Part shown: positions 44,358 through 52,652 of the stretch, piece by piece
Numbering within the stretch: position 1 is the stretch's first letter
Layout: every line of letters begins with the position of its first letter
Assembly: GCA_965218625.1 (NCBI GenBank)
Contig: CBDCLG010000009.1
Location: 248,001-312,000 of the forward strand
DNA length: 64,000 nucleotides
Direction: 5' to 3'
DNA from: Bin5 sp965218625
Lineage (GTDB): Bacteria; Chloroflexota; Anaerolineae; Caldilineales; Caldilineaceae
Notes under the pieces: model-generated
Seen by the model: only the letters and a program-made list of their open reading frames with translations
Database searches by the model: none
What the model was told of the DNA's origin: nothing
Made by a program: the position numbers and the translations under genes

Positions 44358-45839
44358 CTAATTGAACCAGTAGGCGTACAGCTCCGCCTGCCAAATATGG
44401 AAGCGCAGGCGGACCGTCTGGCCGGCCAGTTCGGACAGATCGCGGCGATTCCGCCAACGTACAGGCTCGTCAATGCTGTCGATGATGGCCGGGATGCAGT
44501 CATCTTTTGTAAAGCCCTCGAGCGGCTGTCCGTCGGCAGCGTCCAACACCTCGGTCAGTACGCGTCCGCGCCAGGAGTCGGTGTTGATACGCAGCTCTTT
44601 GCCGTTGACGACGAGGGGCCGAGTCAGCACGGCGCCCCATTCGACGCCGCCCTTGAGTGACACAAAGCCGTCGAGGCGCAGGCGGGCGAGACAGAGCGCG
44701 CTGGCATCGAGGTAGCGGCGATTGAGCACCTCTTCGACCAGCAGGTAGCGGTAGCGGAAGCCCATATAGTAGAACCAAAGCTCGTTGTTGCGCCGCAGCG
44801 GGCGGTTGGTGATCAGGATCTGGCCGGTGTCGTAGGTCTCGCCGTCGCTGACGGGCGAGAGCTCGAGGAAGGGTTCGCGGCCGGCGACGCGCGCCCAGTC
44901 GCGCAGATTGCGGCTGGATGCCAACTCGACCGACTTGCGGCTGTCGACATTTTCGTAAAGCGGGGCATGTTTTCCGGACCAGTGGTGCATCACGGGCGTC
45001 GCCAGATAGAGGCCCTCGTAGGGAAAGATGGGGAAGTTGTAGACGTCGGTGCGCCACTCTTCGGGGCGGTTGACAAGAGGAGACAGATAGGCCGGGTCGT
45101 CGAAGAAGCGCTGCAGGCGGGCGTTGCCGTTTTCCTGGTCGATCTGGTCGGCGTGAAAGATCAGACCGTGCTCCTCCCAGCCGGAGAAATCGTTGCTGGT
45201 CAGGAGATGCCACGAGCGGCCGTAGGGTCCGGCCCGTTTGACCGCGGCGATGAAGCGGCGGCTGTCCTCGTCGTAGGTCAGGTGTGACTCGTCCTGGCTG
45301 GGCAGGGAGGGGACGTCGAGCTTTTCCCAGTGCAGCATGTCGCAGGAGGCCATTGAGCGCAGATCACCTTCGCCGTACCGCAGCCCTTTGAAGCGCCGGC
45401 CCGGGTCCGGGTCGTGCGGGTCGAAGACGGGCCCTTGCAGCATTCCCCTGGCGCTGGGGAGGATGTTGTTCTCGCCGCCGATCGGCGTTCCCCGCCAGTC
45501 CAGCCCCTGATATTCGTACAGGCCGAGAACCGGCTTCTCCCAGTTGACGCCATCGGCCGACGTTGCGTAACAGGCGAACATTTCGGTGTTGGCAGGCGCT
45601 CCGGTCAGATCAACGTTTACCTGGGGATCCATCCCTTCGGCTCTGGTCAGGTAGATCATCTTGAAGAGGTCTTCATCCGGCAGCCAGACGGGCGAAGTGC
45701 GTACCTGGATTGCGTTGTTCTCCCAGCGAAATTCGGGCCGGATAACGACATTGTCGCGCTGTTTGCGCGGTTGATGGAGTTTGCGCGCGAGGTTGTCGAT
45801 GGCTTCGACTTCGTGATCGTCGATGAAGAGGTGCTTCAT
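44358..45839 (-). CDS. Glycoside hydrolase family 32/43-like beta-propeller protein
   Basis: 493 residues. Repeated propeller strands with Asp and Trp are seen: FACYATSADGVNWEKPVLGLY, GPVFDPHDPDPGRRFKGL, LTSNDFSGWEEHGLIF and ELASSRNLRDWARVAGREPF. The C-terminal 110 residues form a beta-rich domain (GRVLTEVLDAADGQPLEGF, LRFHIWQAELYAYWFN) as in GH32. A signal peptide is absent. Related proteins are common in Planctomycetes and Chloroflexota and are mostly unassayed. It likely recognises or cleaves a sugar product inside the cell. Confidence 0.7.
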   Translation of the reverse strand: MKHLFIDDHEVEAIDNLARKLHQPRKQRDNVVIRPEFRWENNAIQVRTSPVWLPDEDLFKMIYLTRAEGMDPQVNVDLTGAPANTEMFACYATSADGVNWEKPVLGLYEYQGLDWRGTPIGGENNILPSARGMLQGPVFDPHDPDPGRRFKGLRYGEGDLRSMASCDMLHWEKLDVPSLPSQDESHLTYDEDSRRFIAAVKRAGPYGRSWHLLTSNDFSGWEEHGLIFHADQIDQENGNARLQRFFDDPAYLSPLVNRPEEWRTDVYNFPIFPYEGLYLATPVMHHWSGKHAPLYENVDSRKSVELASSRNLRDWARVAGREPFLELSPVSDGETYDTGQILITNRPLRRNNELWFYYMGFRYRYLLVEEVLNRRYLDASALCLARLRLDGFVSLKGGVEWGAVLTRPLVVNGKELRINTDSWRGRVLTEVLDAADGQPLEGFTKDDCIPAIIDSIDEPVRWRNRRDLSELAGQTVRLRFHIWQAELYAYWFN

Positions 45840-45911
45840 ATCAGTTCCTTCGGGCAGACGCCGCCGCTATGTCGAGGAGGGTGGTTGGTGGTCTAATTTT
45901 GCCCTTTTCGC

Positions 45912-47012
45912 TCAGAAGTGGCCTTCGTCGCGCAGCATGTAAAGCTGGGAGGCGCGGTCGGCCAGAGGCAGCTCCACTGGGCGGTTGCCATGGCGCTGCG
46001 ATTCGTAGATGGCCATGACCATCTCAAGCGAGGCTACGCCGTCTTCGCCGTTAGAGCTGGGTTCGCCGCCGTTCTCGATGCAATGCACCAGCTCCTCTAC
46101 CGCCAGCAGGATCGAGCTCGTCTCCTCTGTGGCAGGGAAGGGCTGCTGCTCGAGCGTAAACCACTCGATGCGGGGGTCCGGCTCGTTGAGGCGGTCGGTG
46201 GTATCGACGCCGAGCAGCCACTGGTTGCCTGAGTATTCGAGGCTGAGCACGCCCTCGGTTCCCTGCAACTCGATGCCGAAGCGGGCGTAGCGGGTCAGCT
46301 CGTTGGCCATGCAGACGGCGCTGACGCCGGAATGGAAGCTGAAGATCGCTTCGCTGATGTCTTCGACGCGGAACTCATGGCGGTTGCGGCGGTGGGCGGT
46401 AGCGACGACCGATTTGACGTCGCCGGCGTAGATGCGGAAAAGGTCGAAGGTGTGGACGGCGTCGTGGATGAGCGGGCCCTCTTCGTCGGCGGTCCAGGCC
46501 GGGTAGGGCTTGACGCCCTGGCAGATGCCGAACATCGAGATCAGGTCGCCGATGGCGCCGTCGTCGAGCATCTCTTTGGCCTTGATGAAGACCGGGTTCC
46601 AGCGGCGCGAGTGGTTCACCGAGAGGACGCAGTCTGCGGCGCGGCAGGCGGCGACGATGGCGTCGCCATCTTCGAGGCTGAGCGCGAGCGGCTTTTCGCA
46701 GAGGATGCCCTTTGCGCCGGCATCGACCGCGGCTTCGACGATGTCGCGATGCAGACCCGGATGGGTGGCGACGCAGACGATGTCGAGCTTTTCGCTTGCG
46801 AACATCTCTCGGTAGTCGAGGTAGAGGGCGTCGACATCCCACATGCGTCCGAACTGGTGCAGATGCTCGTTGCCGCGGCTGGCGCCGGCCGCGAGCTCGG
46901 TCTGCGCGCAGACCGCGAGCGCGCCGGCGTGGGTGAGCGGCGTAGGCGGGTCAGTTTCCCAGAGAGTGCCGATGCGGCCGCATCCGACCAGTCCGGCGCG
47001 ATAGGTGTTCAT
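45912..47012 (-). CDS. Gfo/Idh/MocA family oxidoreductase
   Basis: 366 residues. The N-terminal Rossmann motif is RAGLVGCGRIGTLWE, then KLDIVCVATHPGLH, the catalytic-lysine strand ILCEKPLALS (about residue 105) and NHSRRWNP. DAVHTFDLFRIY supplies the second catalytic His. It is an NAD(P)-dependent sugar or cyclitol dehydrogenase of unknown substrate. First gene of the minus-strand catabolic operon that continues to the M81 gene. Confidence 0.9.
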   Translation of the reverse strand: MNTYRAGLVGCGRIGTLWETDPPTPLTHAGALAVCAQTELAAGASRGNEHLHQFGRMWDVDALYLDYREMFASEKLDIVCVATHPGLHRDIVEAAVDAGAKGILCEKPLALSLEDGDAIVAACRAADCVLSVNHSRRWNPVFIKAKEMLDDGAIGDLISMFGICQGVKPYPAWTADEEGPLIHDAVHTFDLFRIYAGDVKSVVATAHRRNRHEFRVEDISEAIFSFHSGVSAVCMANELTRYARFGIELQGTEGVLSLEYSGNQWLLGVDTTDRLNEPDPRIEWFTLEQQPFPATEETSSILLAVEELVHCIENGGEPSSNGEDGVASLEMVMAIYESQRHGNRPVELPLADRASQLYMLRDEGHF

Positions 47013-47099
47013 GGGGTTCCTTTCGGTGGGCGTCCTTAAAGCATTTGACCTGGAATCGTCGCTTCAGTCAAGGAATTGGAGAAAGATCTGATTCATGAT

Positions 47100-47582
47100 T
47101 CATCTCTTAATGGCTTGTGCAAGATTCCCCGGTCGATTACATCTTGCGAGCTTGATGGTCAGTTTACTGCCGCGAAAGTTCACCTTCAGTCGGTTGAGTG
47201 TTTTGCGTTGCTTAGGGTGGATGCGTTTGCCGTGAACAAGGATGGGATTGCAGGTCGACTCAAGTGCTTGCAGGGCTAAGCTGTCGGCAAAGTTTGCTCC
47301 TTGCTGCAATTGTTCATGCGACTCTGAAGCATCCACATTTCCCCCCTTAAGTTCCAAGGGAATTGTTAGGAGCGTTTGATCGGTTTCGAAGAGGAAGAGA
47401 ATCAGATCACACCGATTTCCCCCGATTCCGTGGGAGGGAAATGCGAGGTCTGTGTCAACGGAGACACGTGGATATGGTACATCTTCCAAGTATACGCGGC
47501 ATCCCTCGCGTCGGTAAGACCTGGTCAGGTTTTCTTGGCCAACCCTGGACTGAATCGTCGCAAGAATCTCACTCTTGTTCAC
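47100..47582 (-). CDS. Small PD-(D/E)xK nuclease-like protein partnered with an AAA ATPase
   Basis: 160 residues, no family recognised. It contains a plausible restriction-like nuclease core: CDLILFLF with Asp59, then IPLELKGGN with Glu77-x-Lys79, then EQLQQGANFAD (a QxxxG helix). The N-terminus has YREGCRVYLEDV-like strands, and the C-terminal third is basic (RIHPKQRKTLNRLKV). The start overlaps the upstream ATPase gene by 14 bp, so the two are co-translated. The gene is clearly less GC-rich than its flanks. It is most simply the nuclease effector of an ATPase-controlled defence module; this is inference from the motif and pairing. Confidence 0.65.
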   Translation of the reverse strand: MNKSEILATIQSRVGQENLTRSYRREGCRVYLEDVPYPRVSVDTDLAFPSHGIGGNRCDLILFLFETDQTLLTIPLELKGGNVDASESHEQLQQGANFADSLALQALESTCNPILVHGKRIHPKQRKTLNRLKVNFRGSKLTIKLARCNRPGNLAQAIKR

Positions 47583-49164
47583 GCGTGGCGGCTCCTGCTA
47601 CTTCCTGGAATCGATTTTGCAGAGCCGCTGACCGGTTGTAAAGAGCTTCCGCCACGTCTTCATATTCTGAAGGTTCAACTCCTTCTGTACGGTCGAACGG
47701 AATCTCTTCGATCGTGGAACCCATTGACGCATCGCTCTCGCGGAATAGCCAGACGCCAACTTCGCTCGGGCGAAGCAAACTCGACTGGGAGTCTTCACGT
47801 TCGGAGTCGCTGGTGAGATCCGCCAGTTCGCCCTCCCGAATCAGGTTTCCAATCTCCATTAGGAGCCAATCACTGTGTGTAGTTACAACTACCTTCACAC
47901 CGGCCCGCACGAGGCGGGCAAGGATCTTTGCTATCTGTGTTTGGGCAGCGGGATGGAGATGCGCTTCTGGTTCTTCGATGATGAGCATATCACCAGGTGA
48001 AACGGCGCCGCGCAAGAACAGCACGACCGGCGCGAGCTCGGACACCATGGAAGAAGCGCGAGTGAGGCGAATGTCCTCCTCTGCTTCGTTGGGGCGGTAG
48101 ACAAACTCCGGATATCCCCCTGCAGGAGGTTGCGATGATCTTATCTGCCCCGTAAGTGCCTCGCTTTCCAAGATATCAGCCAGATCAGTTAACGTGTCCT
48201 TGCCCCGGTTTCTCTCATTGAACAGGATTAGTTTTTGCATGAAATCTGCCATAACGCCCGAAAACGTCGGTACTTCAGGGAATCGCTCCAGGCCGCCGCG
48301 AACAGACCGGGCAACGAGAGAGCTCGCGATTACGCGATGGCTCTGCATGATACCGCTACGAGCGGCTGGCAGATAATGAATTTGGTTCTCTTCAAGTGAC
48401 CCAAATCCCCTTTTTAGCACTTGCTCAAATAAATCTAAGAGGAACTGACTATTCCACACATCACCGACGCCCTTTCTTTCATCAATGAAGTCCTTGAACT
48501 CGATCATTCCTTCGCGGACCTCTGCAGCTCTTGCTGAGCCTTCTCTTGCGATGAGAATGGAGTCCTGGATACTACCCGACGTTTCGACATCCTCTGCCAA
48601 TACCTCCAGGTGGAATCGCCACAGTTGCTTGGCCTCCTCTTTTGCCTCTAAAGTGACCCCCATTCGAGAGTCACCTGGAAAACTGACCAATTCGGAAACG
48701 GTATCCAGATCGAAACAACGTTCGAGCGTGGCCGTCAGAATCGTGCCGAAGGAATGAGGGTTAGTCAGATGGTCTACGGTCAGCGCCCGGACACTCATAG
48801 GCAGGTCGGAATACCTGAGTGATCTTCCCTTCTCTTCGAGTTTTGTAAGTATATCCTGCAGTTCTGTTGCCAGAGTGTCGGCGGGCGTAGCAGATCTCTT
48901 GACTTTCTCAGACTGCCTGAAAAACCGATGTTCATACTGGAATAGGATAGGAAGTAATGGGAAACCTCCAAAGCTTTTGTGCAGAGCATATAGCAAAATA
49001 GCAAAGTAGGTCTTTCCCGTATTGCTTGGACCAACCAATACGGTGAGCGGTCGCACTTCGACGGAACCGCTCTTGATCGGTCCAAAATTGTTGACCGAAA
49101 TCTGAAAACCAGGTTGAGTTGCTAATGTCGAATCGACTTTTCTTGCATTAGCAATTTCAGTCAT
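47569..49164 (-). CDS. AAA/ABC-type ATPase (OLD/AAA_21-like), no TOPRIM domain
   Basis: 531 residues from ATG 49164, preceded by GGGAGG. Walker A is GPSNTGKT (residues 45-52) in a strand typical of SMC/OLD-like ATPases (FQISVNNFGPIKSGSVEVRPL). A long helical insertion covers about 60-260, then YLPAARSGI. The signature-like SSMVSEL is at 371-377, Walker B MLIIEEPEAHLHP at 393-405, and the H-loop VVTTHSDWLL at about 427-436. The C-terminus continues only 95 residues and has no TOPRIM motif, unlike OLD or GajA. Pairing with the small nuclease-like gene resembles ATPase-plus-effector phage defence systems. Confidence 0.82.
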   Translation of the reverse strand: MTEIANARKVDSTLATQPGFQISVNNFGPIKSGSVEVRPLTVLVGPSNTGKTYFAILLYALHKSFGGFPLLPILFQYEHRFFRQSEKVKRSATPADTLATELQDILTKLEEKGRSLRYSDLPMSVRALTVDHLTNPHSFGTILTATLERCFDLDTVSELVSFPGDSRMGVTLEAKEEAKQLWRFHLEVLAEDVETSGSIQDSILIAREGSARAAEVREGMIEFKDFIDERKGVGDVWNSQFLLDLFEQVLKRGFGSLEENQIHYLPAARSGIMQSHRVIASSLVARSVRGGLERFPEVPTFSGVMADFMQKLILFNERNRGKDTLTDLADILESEALTGQIRSSQPPAGGYPEFVYRPNEAEEDIRLTRASSMVSELAPVVLFLRGAVSPGDMLIIEEPEAHLHPAAQTQIAKILARLVRAGVKVVVTTHSDWLLMEIGNLIREGELADLTSDSEREDSQSSLLRPSEVGVWLFRESDASMGSTIEEIPFDRTEGVEPSEYEDVAEALYNRSAALQNRFQEVAGAATREQE

Positions 49165-49386
49165 GAGAAGCCTCCCTTACTATCTTGGCTTCCTCTGTAT
49201 TGCAGAAAATGTTGGGTACAGCCCGAGGATAAATCGCCGAATCGGCACTTCAGGCAAAGCGACCCAGCTACTACTCTACTATTGTACACGATTCTGGGAG
49301 AATTCCCGCTGAAGAGGCAAATGGCCGATGTCTTTGGACTTCAGGACTGCTCGCCCTTAAAATGATCCAACTGTTGACCGCCAGAC
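49165..49386. other. Intergenic region upstream of the ATPase module
   Basis: 222 bp between the MFS stop and the ATPase start. GGGAGG at about 49173-49178 (minus strand) is the ATPase ribosome site. A TACAAT box on the minus strand near 49283-49288 has no good -35. No other gene seen. Confidence 0.35.
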
Positions 49387-50685
49387 TCACACCCGCGAGA
49401 TCCGCCGCCGGAATGGCCAGCGGTAGCGCAGTTTCTGGCGTTCGACGTAGCCCTCGTCTCCAGGCGTGGGCGCATGGACACGTCCGAAGGCGATCCACCC
49501 CAGTACAAGGAAGAGGACGCTAATGAGGAAGATGTAACTGTGGGGCACGCCCAGACGCAGCAGCCCCACCGTTAGCAAGGGGGCCACGAGGCCGCGCAAG
49601 CCGACAACCGTAGACTGCAGGGCGGCGTACTCAGTCACACGGTCCGGGTCGGCCAGCTGGATGCCGGCGCTGATCCGGCCCATTTCAAAGCCGGCCATCC
49701 CAAGCCCCCGCGCTACCGCCGATGGCATCAACATCCACAGATTCTGCGCCGACATGTAGGTGAGGGGCGTGATGATCGAGATGGCGCAAATGGCGCGCAC
49801 TACGAAGAGGCCGCCGCGGCGGTCGATCGTCCGTCCCCAAAGCAGATAGCTTAAGAACCAGGCAAGCGACTCGATCAGGCCGAGGAACCCGATTTCCGAG
49901 TAGGAAAGTTGCAGTCGGTCCACCTGCACGAGGGGGTAGAGCGGCCAGGACATCAGGCCGCCCAGACCGAACAAGGAGTAACAGAACAGATAGGTGGCAA
50001 AGTTTCGGTCCGTGCGTATGATTTGCCACAACTCAGCGAAAGTCTTGGTCTGCCGGGGCGCCAGCTCTCCTTCGTCAATCTCCATGCGGGTGAAGAGATA
50101 TGTGGCCAGGATGCCGAAGAGCGCACCGATGGGAAAGAGCACCTGGTAGCCAACTTTATCCAGGGCCCAGCCGGCAATGGGCGTGACGAGGAGGATGACC
50201 GAGACGCGCCCCATGCGCACTGTCGACATCACCTTGCCCCGTCCGCTTTCGGGATAGATCTTCTGGATGACGCGCGTGTAGGCCGGGATGACAAAGGCCT
50301 CTGTAAGCCAGAAGAGGACGCCTATCGCCATCAACGGCACGGCTCCCGATATGAAGGCGGTGAGGAGGAAGAGCGACCGTCCCAGCAGCCAGCAAAAGAT
50401 AATGATGTTGATGGTGCGGCGGCGGCGCATCAGCACGATGCTGAAGGAGGTGAAAACCGAGCCGACGAAGAGGAGCGCCGTATATATCGCCAGCATATCG
50501 ACCGAGGCGCCCAAACGCCGCAGTACAACCTGCGTGAATGGGATGATCGTGGCGTAGAATACGCCATGGGCCAGCGACATCGAGAGTTCGATGTGCATGA
50601 CCCGGCGGACCGAAGGCGCCAGCGAACCGGCCAATGCCGTTTCAAGCCAGGCAGCCGATTTTCGCAATATCTCAATTGTCAACAT
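49387..50685 (-). CDS. Major facilitator superfamily (MFS) transporter
   Basis: 432 residues with about 12 hydrophobic segments. The central loop between segments 6 and 7 is FTRMEIDEGELAPRQTKTF. The segment 2-3 loop holds SIVLMRRRRTINIII, and a second charged loop is LLWGRTIDRRGGLFVV, the usual MFS G-x3-D-R-x-G signature. The substrate is not predictable; sequence pattern is nearest to drug or metabolite exporters. Monocistronic on the minus strand; a MITE copy lies about 260 bp upstream. Confidence 0.85.
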   Translation of the reverse strand: MLTIEILRKSAAWLETALAGSLAPSVRRVMHIELSMSLAHGVFYATIIPFTQVVLRRLGASVDMLAIYTALLFVGSVFTSFSIVLMRRRRTINIIIFCWLLGRSLFLLTAFISGAVPLMAIGVLFWLTEAFVIPAYTRVIQKIYPESGRGKVMSTVRMGRVSVILLVTPIAGWALDKVGYQVLFPIGALFGILATYLFTRMEIDEGELAPRQTKTFAELWQIIRTDRNFATYLFCYSLFGLGGLMSWPLYPLVQVDRLQLSYSEIGFLGLIESLAWFLSYLLWGRTIDRRGGLFVVRAICAISIITPLTYMSAQNLWMLMPSAVARGLGMAGFEMGRISAGIQLADPDRVTEYAALQSTVVGLRGLVAPLLTVGLLRLGVPHSYIFLISVLFLVLGWIAFGRVHAPTPGDEGYVERQKLRYRWPFRRRISRV

Positions 50686-50940
50686 CTGGCTCTAGCCTCA
50701 AGCAGGGCCCTTGCCCGGCTTCATGAGTGTAACCCGTTCTGAAAATTCTGCTCTCTGGCCGGAGAGGGCCCCCATTGCCCAAGAGGAGCCGCTTTCTTAT
50801 TCTGGATATTCCAGCGAGCCAGCGTGCGCGTGCGCCCAGGTTTGTCCAATGACGGCCTGAGGCTGGGGCCATCCTCAAAGGCGGCGCGGAAAATAGGGTT
50901 ACGGTAACACAGTGGCTGACAGAAGACAACCGCGAACAGG
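50686..50940. other. Intergenic region with no gene seen
   Basis: 255 bp upstream of the MFS gene and before MITE copy 2. It should carry the MFS promoter, but no convincing -35/-10 pair was identified. No coding frame is convincing. Confidence 0.3.
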
Positions 50941-50948
50941 ATCGGAAG

Positions 50949-51181
50949 CAGGGCAATCGCATCCAAATCTGGACGCCAAAATAGCCCACAAAGGGCACCC
51001 ACAAGGGGTGCCCCTACCGAGTATCATTCGTTTTCGGCTGAAAACCGATCTCCAGTAGCCGAAGACCTTATGAATTCGCGACCGCGCACTGTGATTTGCC
51101 CTGTTCTCGGCGTTTTTTCGGAGTTGGGCTCGAATCAGGTAGTGTCGCGGGGTCTTGACCCAATTAGATGCAATCGCCCTG
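50949..51181 (+). mobile_element. MITE-like repeat, copy 2
   Basis: 233 bp. Ends are CAGGGCAATCGCATCCAA (50949-50966) and TTAGATGCAATCGCCCTG (51164-51181). The inner GGGCACCC hairpin, the TTTTCGGCTG stretch and the GAGTTGGGCTCGAATCAGGT block are shared with copy 1. An insert of about 40-60 bp near 51056-51110 makes it longer. Flanking ATCGGAA (50941-50947) and ACCGGAA (51184-51190) match 6 of 7 and mirror the spacing of copy 1's duplication. Confidence 0.78.
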
Positions 51182-51190
51182 GGACCGGAA

Positions 51191-51437
51191 GGAACCGACT
51201 TCTGTCTGCCGGGCATCGGCGCCCAGGGAAGCGACCCAGCAAGGAGGTGAGTTGGCGATGTCTGCCCCATGGAAGTGGCGCACGTCATAGTTGAGTATCT
51301 GCTAGACCAACGCATTCCCGCAGAATTGACATTGCTTCCGTTTGCCGTTAGCCTTGGCGGTGGCTGTCGGGGCAATGTTGTGCGGTCGATAGCCGCCGCA
51401 AACCACCCAAAGATTACCATGCTCGAAGTTGCCAACA
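51191..51437. other. Intergenic region before the MacA-like gene
   Basis: About 247 bp. An AAGGAGGTGA motif at 51241-51250 looks like a strong ribosome site, but the following frame is short (under 20 codons before a stop in the nearest usable frame). No other feature is supported. Confidence 0.3.
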
Positions 51438-52652
51438 ATGCCTGCCAAGACGCTTTCGAGTCCTAAGGCCCCCTCTTGCGTGCGGCGCCGTCTGCGGTGG
51501 CTGCTACCGCTCCTGATGTTTGCCATGGGCGGCTGTTTTTCACCGGTGCGCGCCGTGCCAACGCCGACACCCTGGCCCACGCCCGTATTGTCCGAGCAGG
51601 AGAGCTATCAGGTTAGGCGCGGCACGGTCGAAGATCGCTTTCAGCTGATCGCGGAGGTGGCGCCCTTACAATGGGAACCGCTCGCATTTGCGGTTGACGG
51701 CCAGCTGGCTGCGGTTCATGTCCACGAGGGCGAGGTGGCCGTAGTGGGCGAGATTCTTGCCGAACTGATCATGCCCGACCTGCTGGAGCAACTGGAGCAG
51801 GCCCGACTCGACCTCTCGAAGGCGGAGAGCGTTCTCTGGGTATACGAAAACGAGCAGGGCTTCAACCTGGAGAGAGCCCAGTTGGAGGTGCGGAGCGCCG
51901 AACTGCTATTGGATCAGGCGCGCAGCGCGGGCGAAGCCGACGCGATCGCGCTGCAGGAGGTCGCCCTTGAACTGGCGCAGCTGAACCTGAGAGAAACTGA
52001 GAGCCGGGTTGACCCATCCTTGGTCCAGGCGGTTGAACGCGCCCAGCTGGCCGTCAGTGCGCTCGAACGCCAGGTCGAAGAGCGCCGCATTCGGGCCCCG
52101 TTTGCGGGCCAGGTCGTGGCAGTAGGGGTTGGCCTGACGAGCATGCGCGGTCCGCTGGAGCTGCCGGAGCGCAGGGCCGAGGTGCCGGCCTTTTCGCCGT
52201 TCATGGTTTTCGTTGTGCCGCAGCCGGTGGAACTGATTGTATCCAGTCAGAGCGCACGCGCCTCGGACCTGGCTGTTGGCCAGCGGGTTACGGCGGTGCA
52301 TCGCTGGGCGCAGGACAAGCCGTTTCCCGTGCGCGTTGCACAGCTGCCAATTATCTCCTCGGGTGATCGTTTCACGCCGGGCTTTCCGGGCTCGATTCAT
52401 CTCACGATCGAGGGCGACTCTCCGCAGCTTGTCGCCGGTGAGTTCGTCAACATTGAGGTTGTGGCCGCGGTGCAGGAGGATACGCTTGTGCTTCCCGACG
52501 CGGCCGTGCGCCGGTTCGGCGGCCGTACTTTCGTGGTTGTCCAGGATGGAGACCGTCAGCGCCGTGTCGACATCCGCATCGGCCTCGAAAGCCAGGGCAT
52601 GGTCGAGGTGCTGGAAGGTCTGAACGAAGGCGATATCGTTGTGGGTAGGTAG
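51438..52652 (+). CDS. HlyD/MacA-like periplasmic adaptor lipoprotein
   Basis: 404 residues. ATG 51438 is preferred; an in-frame TTG lies at 51429. A signal peptide ends in the lipobox MGGC (LLPLLMFAMGGC), then a Pro/Thr linker. Two biotinyl-lipoyl-like half-motifs (VDGQLAAVHVHEGEVAVVGE and RIRAPFAGQVVAVGVGLTS) flank a coiled coil of about 110 residues (LEQLEQARLDLSKAESVLWV, then ALELAQLNLRETES). The beta-barrel region follows. It is the membrane-fusion subunit of the ABC system; the permease starts at the very next base. Confidence 0.85.
   Translation: MPAKTLSSPKAPSCVRRRLRWLLPLLMFAMGGCFSPVRAVPTPTPWPTPVLSEQESYQVRRGTVEDRFQLIAEVAPLQWEPLAFAVDGQLAAVHVHEGEVAVVGEILAELIMPDLLEQLEQARLDLSKAESVLWVYENEQGFNLERAQLEVRSAELLLDQARSAGEADAIALQEVALELAQLNLRETESRVDPSLVQAVERAQLAVSALERQVEERRIRAPFAGQVVAVGVGLTSMRGPLELPERRAEVPAFSPFMVFVVPQPVELIVSSQSARASDLAVGQRVTAVHRWAQDKPFPVRVAQLPIISSGDRFTPGFPGSIHLTIEGDSPQLVAGEFVNIEVVAAVQEDTLVLPDAAVRRFGGRTFVVVQDGDRQRRVDIRIGLESQGMVEVLEGLNEGDIVVGR

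Noticed and set aside
47100..49164. Assignment of the ATPase pair to Gabija, PARIS or Septu
   Set aside because: No TOPRIM, UvrD-like helicase, DUF4435 or HNH motif is present, so I keep it unnamed.
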